A stretch of DNA of 42,165 nt from a bacterium (lineage in GTDB: Bacteria; Bacillota_I; Bacilli_A; RF39; UBA660). The stretch is from the NCBI GenBank assembly GCA_004563275.1, contig SFSZ01000010.1:1-42165 (forward strand), written 5' to 3'. How positions within the stretch are numbered: position 1 is the first letter of the stretch; each line of letters starts with the position of its first letter. A model generated the notes under the pieces. That model did no database searches, had not been told where the DNA came from, and saw nothing but the letters and a program-made list of their open reading frames with translations. Both the position numbers and the translations under genes were made by a program. Of the stretch, positions 36,296 through 42,165 are shown piece after piece.

Positions 36296-37467
36296 AATTT
36301 TTGACCAATACTCAAGACATTAGAACTTAAATTATTTAAAGATTTAATTTCATCTACACTAACGTTATAATTTTTAGCAATATTATATAAAGTATCTCCT
36401 TTTTTAACAGTATACACAGTAGTACTTATATTTTGATCATTACTTTCACTAGGAATAATTAAAGACATTCCTATCGTAAGTGTATTACTACTTAATCCAT
36501 TAGCTTTCTTTATCTCATCAACACTAACATTAAATTCCCTAGCAATACCATATAAAGTATCACCCTTCTTAACAACATAAACATTTGAAGAACTAGTTTC
36601 ACCAACAATTAACTTTTGACCGATTGCCAAAGTATTACTATCTAAATTATTATATTTTTTAAGTTCAGCAACAGTTAAACCATATTTACTAGCAATACCA
36701 TACAATGTATCTCCCTTTTTAACAGTATAATATTCATAACCAGTAAGTTCTTCAGTATTAGAAGGAACACTATTATCCTTAACTAGTAAAACGTCACCAA
36801 TATTTAAAGAATTAGAAGATAAATTGTTAATATCTTTAAGTTTATCCACAGTTAAACCATAATTCTTAGCAATACTCCATAAAGTATCTCCTTTTTTAAC
36901 AACATAATATCCACTTGCAGTTTTAGGAACATACTTATATCCAGCATATTCAGTTACAGCTCTAACTACAGCTTCGGCATAATCTTTATAATTATTTTTA
37001 AGCCTATTAGCATCATTAACATTATCTAAAAAACCATATTCAACAATTAAAGCTTCAGTATTAGGAGTATTACGAATAATATAATAATAATCTTTAGAGG
37101 TATTACTAGGTAAACGTCTTTGATAATACTTTCTAACAACTTGACCAGATTTCTCTAATTCATTAATTATCTTAGCAGCTAAAGTATCTTTATTACGTAG
37201 TGCATATATTACTTCAGCACCTTCGCCACCTCCTGCATTTATGTGATTAGATAACACTATTACATCCTTACCATTACCATATTGATCCAATACAACTTTA
37301 GGTCTAGCATTTGCATCCAAATCCACATCACTAGTTCTAGTCATCTTTACTGGTACTCCCAATTCTTTAAATCTGTCATACATATATTTACTTATATCTA
37401 AAGTTAAATTCTTTTCAATAATACCATTGCCTGATGCACCATTATCAGCTCCACCATGTCGTGGCAT
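36280..37467 (-). CDS. N-acetylmuramoyl-L-alanine amidase with four LysM domains, N-terminus disrupted
   Basis: Amidase_3 fold: the Zn ligands and catalytic Glu are seen in PRHGGADNGASGNGIIEKN (His and Glu), VIVLSNHINAGGGEGAEVI (His) and LIVEYGFLDN (Glu). Four LysM repeats (each starting like Y.VKKGDTLY.IA) follow at about residues 187, 246, 296 and 351. It cleaves the amide between N-acetylmuramic acid and the stem peptide. The first strand that should precede the zinc His (IDPGHGG type) is missing: upstream of ATG 37467 the frame reads KSWDKP and then loses resemblance. There is no signal peptide and no good ribosome site. The serine recombinase gene lies 60 bases upstream, so the gene was most likely cut by integration of the element. 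The present start may still give a product of doubtful stability. Confidence 0.85.
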   Translation of the reverse strand: MPRHGGADNGASGNGIIEKNLTLDISKYMYDRFKELGVPVKMTRTSDVDLDANARPKVVLDQYGNGKDVIVLSNHINAGGGEGAEVIYALRNKDTLAAKIINELEKSGQVVRKYYQRRLPSNTSKDYYYIIRNTPNTEALIVEYGFLDNVNDANRLKNNYKDYAEAVVRAVTEYAGYKYVPKTASGYYVVKKGDTLWSIAKNYGLTVDKLKDINNLSSNSLNIGDVLLVKDNSVPSNTEELTGYEYYTVKKGDTLYGIASKYGLTVAELKKYNNLDSNTLAIGQKLIVGETSSSNVYVVKKGDTLYGIAREFNVSVDEIKKANGLSSNTLTIGMSLIIPSESNDQNISTTVYTVKKGDTLYNIAKNYNVSVDEIKSLNNLSSNVLSIGQKLTIPS

Positions 37468-37527
37468 CGGTTTGTCCCAACTTTTAATTACTTAATTAAT
37501 AAGATTAGTCCAAGTTTTATAAGTGTT
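37461..37527. other. probable attachment-site junction (one end of the integrative element)
   Basis: Homology of the amidase to its family stops at about 37461, and the recombinase stop is at 37528. Large serine recombinases usually lie next to their att site. The 67-base strip holds no gene. The core and the other junction cannot be set without the far end or an empty site. Confidence 0.5.
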
Positions 37528-39126
37528 TTAGAACTCTAAGTTCCACATTATTTCAATATCTCTTGTTTTTGTTTCTTTATTATAATTTCCTATAATTATT
37601 TTATCGATAAACTCATCTATTATTACTTTATTTAATGATTCAATATGTTTATATTTTTTTAAAATTTTATTTGCTTTTTTCTTATCATTTTTCTTAACCT
37701 TTAAATCATTTAATTCAATTAATAAGATTTCTTTTCTTTTAGTCATATTTTCTATTTCTTTCATATATTCCTCTGACATACTTTTAAACATACTTTCATC
37801 AACTAAACCTTTAATCTTATCTTCAAATAATATTCTGTAATAACTTCGATTTTCGTTTATCTTCTTCTCAATATTTTTTAATTCAGTTTCTATAACTTTA
37901 ATTTTACCTGTCGTAGTATCTTGTATATTATTCTTTGAATATAAATCTTGTAAATTATTTTCATCATAATAGTTATCTAATAAATCATTTATAGCATTTA
38001 TAATTACTTGTTCTAGTTCATCAAGTCTTATTGCTTTATTATTATCGCATGTGTGATATTTTTTTGCACCTTTGCATTGCATATATGCTCTTTTACCAGT
38101 TTCTTCTCCCTTAACACTATATACATTCCTCATAAACACCTTTTCACAAGTCATACAATATACTTTTCTTGATAAATAATGTATTTCTCCTGTCTTTATA
38201 GGTGCTTCGTGTTTTCCCAATCTTTCTTGTACTTTATTCCATGTTTCTCTATCAATAATTGCTTCATGTGTATTCTCTATTCTACACCAATCTTTTTTAT
38301 CAACTTTTTTCTTCTTATGAACTTTATATCCTAAAGATGTCTGTTTTCCTTGAACTAAATTACCAATATATACTTCATTTTTTAACATTTGAGCAATTGT
38401 ATCAGGATTCCATCTTACCGTATTTAAATCACAATTCCCAGATACAAAATTACTACCTTTCATTTTCTTATAAACAGACCTAGGTGGAATCTTATTATTA
38501 TTTAAATATTCACATATTTTATAATAACCTAATCCACTAGCATATAAACTAAATATTTTTTTAACAACTTCTGCAGCTACTGGATCAACTATTAATTTAT
38601 GTTTATCGTTGGGGTCTCTATCATATCCATAGAAAGCAAAGCTTCCCATAAATAAACCTTCTTCTCTTCTATTCTTTAGTGTCTTTTTAATATTAGTAGA
38701 TAAATCATCTAAATACCATTCATTCATTAACCCATTAATTTGTCTTGATTTTTTATTATATATATCATTTGTATCAGCATTATCAATAATACTTACAAAT
38801 CTAACTCCCCATTCAATAAATTTATTATGGAGATATCTTTCAATTACTTCCATATCTCTTGAAAATCTTGATTGACTTTTACATAACACTAAATTAATTT
38901 TTCCAGATTCACAATCTCTAATTAATCTATTAAAGTCTGGTCTTTCAACTCCAGCACCAGAGAAATCATCATCAGAATAAATATCAACTACGTTCCAATT
39001 ATTTTGATTAGCATATTTTAAACACATACTTCTTTGATTTATTATAGAATCACTATCATCATTTTTATTTGCTTTAAATCTATCTTCATCTGATAATCTA
39101 CAATATACACCTACCTTTTCTATCAT
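37528..39126 (-). CDS. large serine recombinase (integrase)
   Basis: The N-terminal resolvase domain has VGVYCRLSDEDR (catalytic Ser12), DDFSGAGVERPDFNRL and CKSQSRFSRDMEVIERYL. The recombinase domain includes EWYLDDLSTNIKKTLKNRR and INNEVYIGNL-like segments, then a zinc ribbon (CMTC..., and later two Cys in MQCKGAKKYHTC) and a C-terminal coiled coil. 532 residues is typical. It integrates and excises a circular element by two-base staggered cuts at attP/attB. ATG 39126 is six bases after GGAGGA; the GTG at 39162 has no ribosome site. It is the last gene of a minus-strand run that starts near 40430. It lies next to the truncated amidase, which marks the insertion site. Confidence 0.92.
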   Translation of the reverse strand: MIEKVGVYCRLSDEDRFKANKNDDSDSIINQRSMCLKYANQNNWNVVDIYSDDDFSGAGVERPDFNRLIRDCESGKINLVLCKSQSRFSRDMEVIERYLHNKFIEWGVRFVSIIDNADTNDIYNKKSRQINGLMNEWYLDDLSTNIKKTLKNRREEGLFMGSFAFYGYDRDPNDKHKLIVDPVAAEVVKKIFSLYASGLGYYKICEYLNNNKIPPRSVYKKMKGSNFVSGNCDLNTVRWNPDTIAQMLKNEVYIGNLVQGKQTSLGYKVHKKKKVDKKDWCRIENTHEAIIDRETWNKVQERLGKHEAPIKTGEIHYLSRKVYCMTCEKVFMRNVYSVKGEETGKRAYMQCKGAKKYHTCDNNKAIRLDELEQVIINAINDLLDNYYDENNLQDLYSKNNIQDTTTGKIKVIETELKNIEKKINENRSYYRILFEDKIKGLVDESMFKSMSEEYMKEIENMTKRKEILLIELNDLKVKKNDKKKANKILKKYKHIESLNKVIIDEFIDKIIIGNYNKETKTRDIEIMWNLEF

Positions 39127-39196
39127 AGCCATTCCTCCAATTTTAGAATAACTATAACGCACTTAAAATTAAGTTTATTAATATTATATAACATTA

Positions 39197-39337
39197 TTAC
39201 GCTTCTAATAAATCTTTATTTTCAGTTTGTAATATTATACTTAGTAATTTTTTATTAAATATTTCTTTCTTTTCTTCTATTGTCTTAACTACATCTGTTT
39301 TGAATTTATATGTTACATTATACTTTACCTCCGTCAT
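39197..39337 (-). CDS. small protein encoded before the recombinase
   Basis: 46 residues from ATG 39337, seven bases after AAGGGGG. Hydrophilic: a beta-like start (TEVKYNVTYKF) then a helix rich in Lys, Glu, Ile and Leu (VVKTIEEKKEIFNKKLLSII). There is no signal peptide. Its place between the replication-type genes and the recombinase suggests an accessory of the element, for instance a recombination directionality factor; that is inference from position and size only. Confidence 0.65.
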   Translation of the reverse strand: MTEVKYNVTYKFKTDVVKTIEEKKEIFNKKLLSIILQTENKDLLEA

Positions 39338-39364
39338 TATAAATTCCCCCTTATTATTATTCAA

Positions 39365-39397
39365 TCAATAATAATATCCTTTCATTAATTTAGTCAT
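39365..39397 (-). CDS. ten-codon ORF with a strong ribosome site
   Basis: ATG 39397 follows GAGGAGG at a usable distance, and the frame reads MTKLMKGYYY and stops. It begins three bases after the stop of the HTH gene and ends 28 bases before the 46-residue gene. It may act as a coupling leader peptide or be a relic; nothing more can be said. Confidence 0.3.
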   Translation of the reverse strand: MTKLMKGYYY

Positions 39398-39400
39398 ATA

Positions 39401-39925
39401 TCAATCCTCCTCTACAATTTCATTTAATAATCTTTCCATTTCTTCTTGTTCTTCCTTAGTTGCTTCAACCTTTTTAATTGATTCAGGATGTTCAAACCAA
39501 TAAGGAAGAGATTCTTTTCTTTTTATTCGATTTTTTGTTTTATCAATTTTATCAGATATATAATTATTTTTATATTTATTATTTATATTATGGTAGCAAG
39601 ATTCTGCTACATCAATTTCACAATTTTCTTCTATTGGTGTAGCATTATTTTTCGGTATCCTTTCCTGATTAAGATATATTTTTCTATTACCTCTGTCATA
39701 CCTCACTATTATATATTTTAATCTTTTAAGTGTTGATATCGAGTCCGTTATTGTCCTTTCAGAAATATTTAAGTAATTAGCTAAATACTCATTACTTGCA
39801 TAACAATAGTTATTCTTTAAAGTTAGAGAAATAATAAGGCCTAAAACTAAACATGCAGTTTTAGAAACTTCCTTATCATTAAATATTATTCTAGGAACTA
39901 TAATAAAATCACCTTTTATATGAAT
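39401..39925 (-). CDS. HTH_36-type replication or regulatory protein, apparent ATT start
   Basis: About 174 residues. GDFIIVPRIIF leads into a winged helix of the HTH_36 type: SKTACLVLGLIISLTLKNN, YCYASNEYLANYLNISERT, ITDSISTLKRLKYIIV. A charged tail without a fold signature follows. Such proteins are common in plasmid, phage and ICE replication modules. From GTG 39706 only the last 101 residues would be made, without most of the HTH, so a full-length start is needed. None of ATG, GTG or TTG exists in frame before a stop upstream. AAAGGAG sits six bases before an ATT at 39925, making ATT the best candidate. The alternative is a point-mutated, dead gene. Confidence 0.6.
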   Translation of the reverse strand: MHIKGDFIIVPRIIFNDKEVSKTACLVLGLIISLTLKNNYCYASNEYLANYLNISERTITDSISTLKRLKYIIVRYDRGNRKIYLNQERIPKNNATPIEENCEIDVAESCYHNINNKYKNNYISDKIDKTKNRIKRKESLPYWFEHPESIKKVEATKEEQEEMERLLNEIVEED

Positions 39926-39974
39926 AATAGTCTCCTTTAATAACTTGGACTTTTCTTATAATCTGATTTCTTTA

Positions 39975-40027
39975 AAGATATACATATATAATTTTTATAT
40001 TCTAGTTCTTTGAAATATGTATATCTT
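39975..40027. repeat. 13-bp perfect inverted repeat upstream of the HTH_36 gene
   Basis: AAGATATACATAT at 39975-39987 and its exact complement at 40015-40027 are separated by 27 bases. It lies in the ~200-bp gap between the two replication-type genes, 50 bases before the HTH_36 start. It could be a leader hairpin, a binding site of that protein, or part of an origin. The rest of the gap (39926-40124) shows no ORF. Confidence 0.7.
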
Positions 40028-40124
40028 CAAATTATCATTTATTCTATATCTTATAGAAAAGGTACTAACATAATCCTTTCATATTACTGTACCTGTAATA
40101 ACTAATGTATTTGTTTAATACTCT

Positions 40125-40382
40125 TTAGTTATTAATGGAAATTGCATACATTCCATTTGCATATTCTTTATAAACTATATATTTTAGTTTTTCCAGAATA
40201 TCTAAATTTCTTTTTAACCCTTTATTCTTTATTTTAATCACTTGTTGAAGTTCTCCTATATTTAGATCGATTATATATCTGTTAAAACATTTTGAATATA
40301 TATAACTATAAATATACTTAGCTTCTTTAGGAATCCTTTTGTCTTTCCATACATTGTCATCAGTCCTAAAGATGTCTTTTAT
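40125..40382 (-). CDS. small winged-helix-like element protein, start unclear (ATA or frameshifted)
   Basis: The 85-codon frame reads like a compact relative of the downstream HTH_36 gene: RIPKEAKYIYSYIYSK, then LNIGELQQVIKIKNKGLKR, LDILEKLKYIVYKEY and GMYAISI. AGGAGG lies eight bases before an ATA at 40382. No ATG, GTG or TTG is in frame. An ATG at 40425, close to the predicted transcription start, opens a 19-codon frame (METRFPKSKKGGMQNKRHL) that would enter this one by a +1 shift in an A-run at about 40377. So either ATA initiates, or a frameshift (programmed, mutational or sequencing error) joins them. Confidence 0.5.
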   Translation of the reverse strand: MKDIFRTDDNVWKDKRIPKEAKYIYSYIYSKCFNRYIIDLNIGELQQVIKIKNKGLKRNLDILEKLKYIVYKEYANGMYAISINN

Positions 40383-40407
40383 TTTGCATTCCTCCTTTCT
40401 TGCTTTT

Positions 40408-40424
40408 TGGAAATCTAGTTTCCA
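40408..40424. promoter_or_regulatory. probable operator, inverted repeat TGGAAA-N5-TTTCCA
   Basis: A perfect 6+6 palindrome with a five-base spacer lies at the predicted start of the minus-strand element transcript. A second half-site (TTTCCA, 40467-40472) lies upstream of that promoter and of the divergent XRE gene promoter. The divergent XRE protein is the obvious candidate to bind both. Confidence 0.65.
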
Positions 40425-40432
40425 TTAACACA

Positions 40433-40461
40433 ATAATACATCGTAATTATTAAATTGTCAA
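40433..40461 (-). promoter_or_regulatory. strong sigma-A promoter of the element operon
   Basis: TTGACA (40461-40456), 17 bases, TATTAT (40438-40433) on the minus strand. It would drive the winged-helix genes, small ORFs and recombinase. Confidence 0.85.
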
Positions 40462-40480
40462 CTAAGTTTCCATTTTTTTA

Positions 40481-40509
40481 TTTACTTTTTAATTTTTTTC
40501 ATATATAAT
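40481..40509 (+). promoter_or_regulatory. promoter of the XRE repressor gene
   Basis: TTTACT (40481-40486), 17 bases, TATAAT (40504-40509), 25 bases before the coding start; divergent from the element promoter. Confidence 0.7.
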
Positions 40510-40534
40510 TAAGTTATTAGTGGAGATGAATTGT

Positions 40535-41044
40535 ATGTTTAGAGAGAAAAAAACTAATGAAACAATTGCAGATTTAGTAAAAAATGCTCGTAAAGAAAAA
40601 GGACTATCTGCAAGAAAATTAGCTACTCTTCTTAATGTTAGTCATACTGAGATTAATAATATAGAAAGTGGTATAAGAGTTAAACCATCTATAATTGTTT
40701 TAAAAGGTATAGAACAATATCTTGATGTTCCATTTAGTATAACTGCTAAACTTGCAGGATACTCTGATGAAACGGTTAAATATGGTGAAGAAGAAATAAT
40801 AGTAAGTTATGAAATGTATGATAAAAAAATTCGAGAGTTTAAAGAAGAAATTAGACATGCTGAATTTATAATCGATCAAAAAAGACATATTGCTATGGAT
40901 ATAGAAGAATACTTTAAAGATATTCATGAATATTTAAAGAGTCAATCTAATGTAGATGAAAAATTATTAAGAAAAGCAGATTCAATTGAAAGATTTATAT
41001 CTGAAATTGAAAGAAAATACGAAAGTATTTTAAAAGAAAAATAA
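40535..41044 (+). CDS. XRE-family repressor of the element
   Basis: A helix-turn-helix occupies residues ~12-65: ARKEKGLSARKLATLLNVS, then HTEINNIESGIRVKPS, the classic XRE pattern. The rest is helical with charged heptads (IREFKEEIRHAEFIIDQ, ISEIERKYESILKEK) and probably dimerises. There is no peptidase domain, so it is not a LexA/CI-type self-cleaving repressor, and derepression must use another route. The start is set at ATG 40535, nine bases after GGAG; GTG 40520 would place the ribosome site inside the gene. It is divergent from the element operon across an operator-bearing gap, as in lysogeny or ICE control switches. Confidence 0.85.
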   Translation: MFREKKTNETIADLVKNARKEKGLSARKLATLLNVSHTEINNIESGIRVKPSIIVLKGIEQYLDVPFSITAKLAGYSDETVKYGEEEIIVSYEMYDKKIREFKEEIRHAEFIIDQKRHIAMDIEEYFKDIHEYLKSQSNVDEKLLRKADSIERFISEIERKYESILKEK

Positions 41045-41080
41045 CCATATACCCAAAAAGTGTGTATGGTTATTTTTTTA
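41041..41080 (+). terminator. terminator of the XRE repressor gene
   Basis: A ~12-bp stem (ATAACCATATAC with GTGTGTATGGTTAT) overlaps the stop and ends in TTTTTTT. Confidence 0.9.
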
Positions 41081-41082
41081 TT

Positions 41083-41307
41083 AAATAATACGTGGCACGT
41101 TTTGTTGCTTTAGCAATGAAAGTGGCGATGGTATTATTTATTTTTTTATGAAGCTAAATGCTGAAATAAAAAAAGCACCTTTACTACTTACAATAGTTTG
41201 TAGTATTGGTGCACAATTGGGATTCCAAAGGGTTTATCCTTGGCACACATAGTTATTGGCTCTGCCAATATCGTAGTGTGTTACTAAAATGCCATTTTAG
41301 TTTTTTT
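41083..41307 (+). ncRNA. structured gene-free block, candidate non-coding RNA or transfer/replication site
   Basis: This 225-bp stretch has no ORF but a dense set of stems. A: AAATAATAC/GTATTATTT (41083-41091 with 41131-41139) closes a 39-base interior that holds TTGC-TTTA-GCAA. B: GCACC..ACTAC with GTAGT..GGTGC (41175-41212). C: CCAAAGG/CCTTGG (41225-41243). D: CACAC...TATTGGC-TCT-GCCAATA...GTGTG (41244-41280) with an internal loop. E: ACTAAAAT-GCC-ATTTTAGT then T7 (41283-41308), a plus-strand terminator. Because C-D-E end in a terminator and no plus-strand gene feeds it after 41080, a separate plus-strand transcript is likely. I cannot match it to a known RNA class. The alternative is an oriT or single-strand origin. 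Confidence 0.5.
41167..41212 (-). terminator. minus-strand terminator of the membrane-anchored XRE gene
   Basis: Stem B of the structured block (GCACC...GGTGC plus ACTAC...GTAGT) is followed on the minus strand by eight T. It can end transcription coming from the gene at 41360-41971. Confidence 0.7.
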
Positions 41308-41330
41308 GATTAAAATATTGGTATATTATA

Positions 41331-41347
41331 AACTAATCGATAAATTG
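41331..41347 (+). repeat. 17-bp direct repeat, left copy
   Basis: AACTAATCGATAAATTG; it matches the copy at 42060-42076 at 16 of 17 positions. The two copies flank the membrane-anchored XRE gene. Confidence 0.7.
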
Positions 41348-41359
41348 GAATTTTAATAT

Positions 41360-41971
41360 TTAAGGTATTGACCAAAAAAGCTGACCGTTAAATAAATAAA
41401 AATCTTTTCTAATTAATTCATAATCTTTTTCATCAATTGTATTGCTAATAACTATAGGTTTCTCAGTATTCTTAGATTTATAGAAATATTTCACATAAAA
41501 CCCATAACTATAAATTGTTCTTTCAAAATATTCATTATCATTTGCATGTACATCATCACTATAAATTTTTTGTATTAATGGATATGAATCCATTTTTGAT
41601 TGCATATAAATTGATTCTACTGAGACATACATCACTGATATGAAAAAAATAGCAAATAATATTAATAGAACAATTTTTAAAAGCTTATTTTCTTTTTTCA
41701 CTCTATTATCTATTGTATATATTATATTTTCTTCAAATTTTTGCTGATATTCTTTCTTTTCTACAATTTCTCCACTCATCAAATCATTTATTGTTATATT
41801 TAACTCTTTACTAATAATAGGAAATAGTGACATGTCAGGCATATTTTTTCCATTTTCCCAATTAGAAACTGAACGATCTGATACTCCTAATTTTTCTGCG
41901 AATTGTATTTGTGTTAAATTTTTTTCTTTTCTTTTTTTTGCAATAAACTTACCAATTTTATCTTGATTCAT
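41360..41971 (-). CDS. membrane-anchored XRE-family regulator
   Basis: Residues 1-65 are an XRE helix-turn-helix (KEKNLTQIQFAEKLGVSDR, SVSNWENGKNMPDMS). A coil follows (~70-95), then one hydrophobic helix (KIVLLILFAIFFISVMYV, about 97-115) and an ~85-residue outer domain with no recognised fold. The layout suggests that an extracellular or membrane signal controls DNA binding by the cytoplasmic head. AGGAGG lies 11 bases before ATG 41971, and an extended -10 promoter lies ~130 bases upstream. Direct repeats flank the gene. Whether it belongs to the element is unknown. Confidence 0.8.
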   Translation of the reverse strand: MNQDKIGKFIAKKRKEKNLTQIQFAEKLGVSDRSVSNWENGKNMPDMSLFPIISKELNITINDLMSGEIVEKKEYQQKFEENIIYTIDNRVKKENKLLKIVLLILFAIFFISVMYVSVESIYMQSKMDSYPLIQKIYSDDVHANDNEYFERTIYSYGFYVKYFYKSKNTEKPIVISNTIDEKDYELIRKDFYLFNGQLFWSIP

Positions 41972-42059
41972 AATTTTTATATCCTCCTACATTAAAATGA
42001 TAATACAATAATTATTTTTTTAACACGAAACAAAACTGGAATTTATGTTTTTTTTTACT

Positions 42060-42076
42060 AACTAAGCGATAAATTG
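42060..42076 (+). repeat. 17-bp direct repeat, right copy
   Basis: AACTAAGCGATAAATTG, one mismatch to 41331-41347. It lies in the leader of the membrane-anchored XRE gene. Confidence 0.7.
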
Positions 42077-42100
42077 ACTATCTAAGTTTTGTCAACACTA

Positions 42101-42115
42101 AATTTATATTAATAT
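42101..42115 (-). promoter_or_regulatory. extended -10 promoter candidate for the membrane-anchored XRE gene
   Basis: The minus strand reads TGGTATAAT, giving a ~130-base leader that contains the right direct repeat. A closer TTGACA lacks a good -10 partner. Confidence 0.4.
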
Positions 42116-42165
42116 TATACCACGACTAAAAACACGAAAATATGCGTTTTTTTAATTTTTTTCGT

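Noticed and set aside
41090..41110. Second att site: CGTGGCA near 41091 resembles CGTGGCATCGG at the amidase junction
   Set aside because: Only seven bases match and no amidase N-terminal coding sequence follows on the expected strand.
1..42165. CRISPR arrays, tRNA or rRNA genes, insertion sequences
   Set aside because: No regularly spaced repeats, no tRNA or rRNA segments and no transposase were recognised.

Overview
This is a very AT-rich window (about a quarter G+C by eye) with tight gene spacing, strong AGGAGG-type ribosome sites, many hairpin-plus-T terminators, TGG for Trp and TGA used as stop. Wall-associated genes (LysM amidase, LCP protein, lipoteichoic acid synthase, acyltransferase with glycolipid glycosyltransferase) point to a walled, low-GC Bacillota. 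An uncultured gut Bacilli or RF39-like lineage is my guess; no marker in the window proves it.

Left arm (1-7567). All genes are on the minus strand. A giant reading frame, complete at its start (4510) and running off the left edge after about 1,503 codons, carries three divergent helical repeats and a C-terminal nucleotidyltransferase domain of the polymerase-beta/CCA/OAS type (GSTGRGT with DFDF and a later DID). Upstream lies a two-gene operon: a 688-residue tail-anchored protein and a roughly 200-residue coiled-coil protein. Neither could be assigned a function. This is the least explained coding material and my main candidate for an undescribed system.

Middle (7700-29400). Housekeeping and accessory genes: an HD hydrolase, a 3-hydroxyacyl-CoA dehydrogenase-like protein, an ASCH protein with a DMT-type permease, a secreted beta-helix protein, an acyltransferase/glycosyltransferase pair for membrane glycolipid, a P2-type Ca2+ ATPase preceded by a decayed mntP, trpS, a large ATPase-FtsX ABC transporter, a P-loop nucleotide kinase-like protein, a macrodomain protein, membrane or secreted proteins, a remnant of a P1B heavy-metal ATPase, a phage-like XhlA/holin pair and a DHH phosphoesterase.

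Envelope cluster (29400-37467). A 1,461-residue fusion of a YfhO-like membrane protein to an LtaS-type lipoteichoic acid synthase, an LCP transferase with a PASTA-like tail, a small membrane protein, and a LysM amidase whose N-terminal strand is missing exactly where a mobile element begins. With the glycolipid genes at 13.2-15.0 kb these form a coherent teichoic acid and wall set.

Right arm (about 37470-42165). An integrative element: a large serine recombinase abuts the truncated amidase, preceded by a 46-residue protein, a 10-codon ORF and two winged-helix replication-type genes that lack ordinary start codons. A divergent XRE repressor faces them across a sharp promoter/operator region. 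Beyond it is a gene-free, highly structured 230-bp block that looks like a non-coding RNA or transfer/replication site, then a membrane-anchored XRE regulator flanked by a 17-bp direct repeat. The far end of the element is not in the window.
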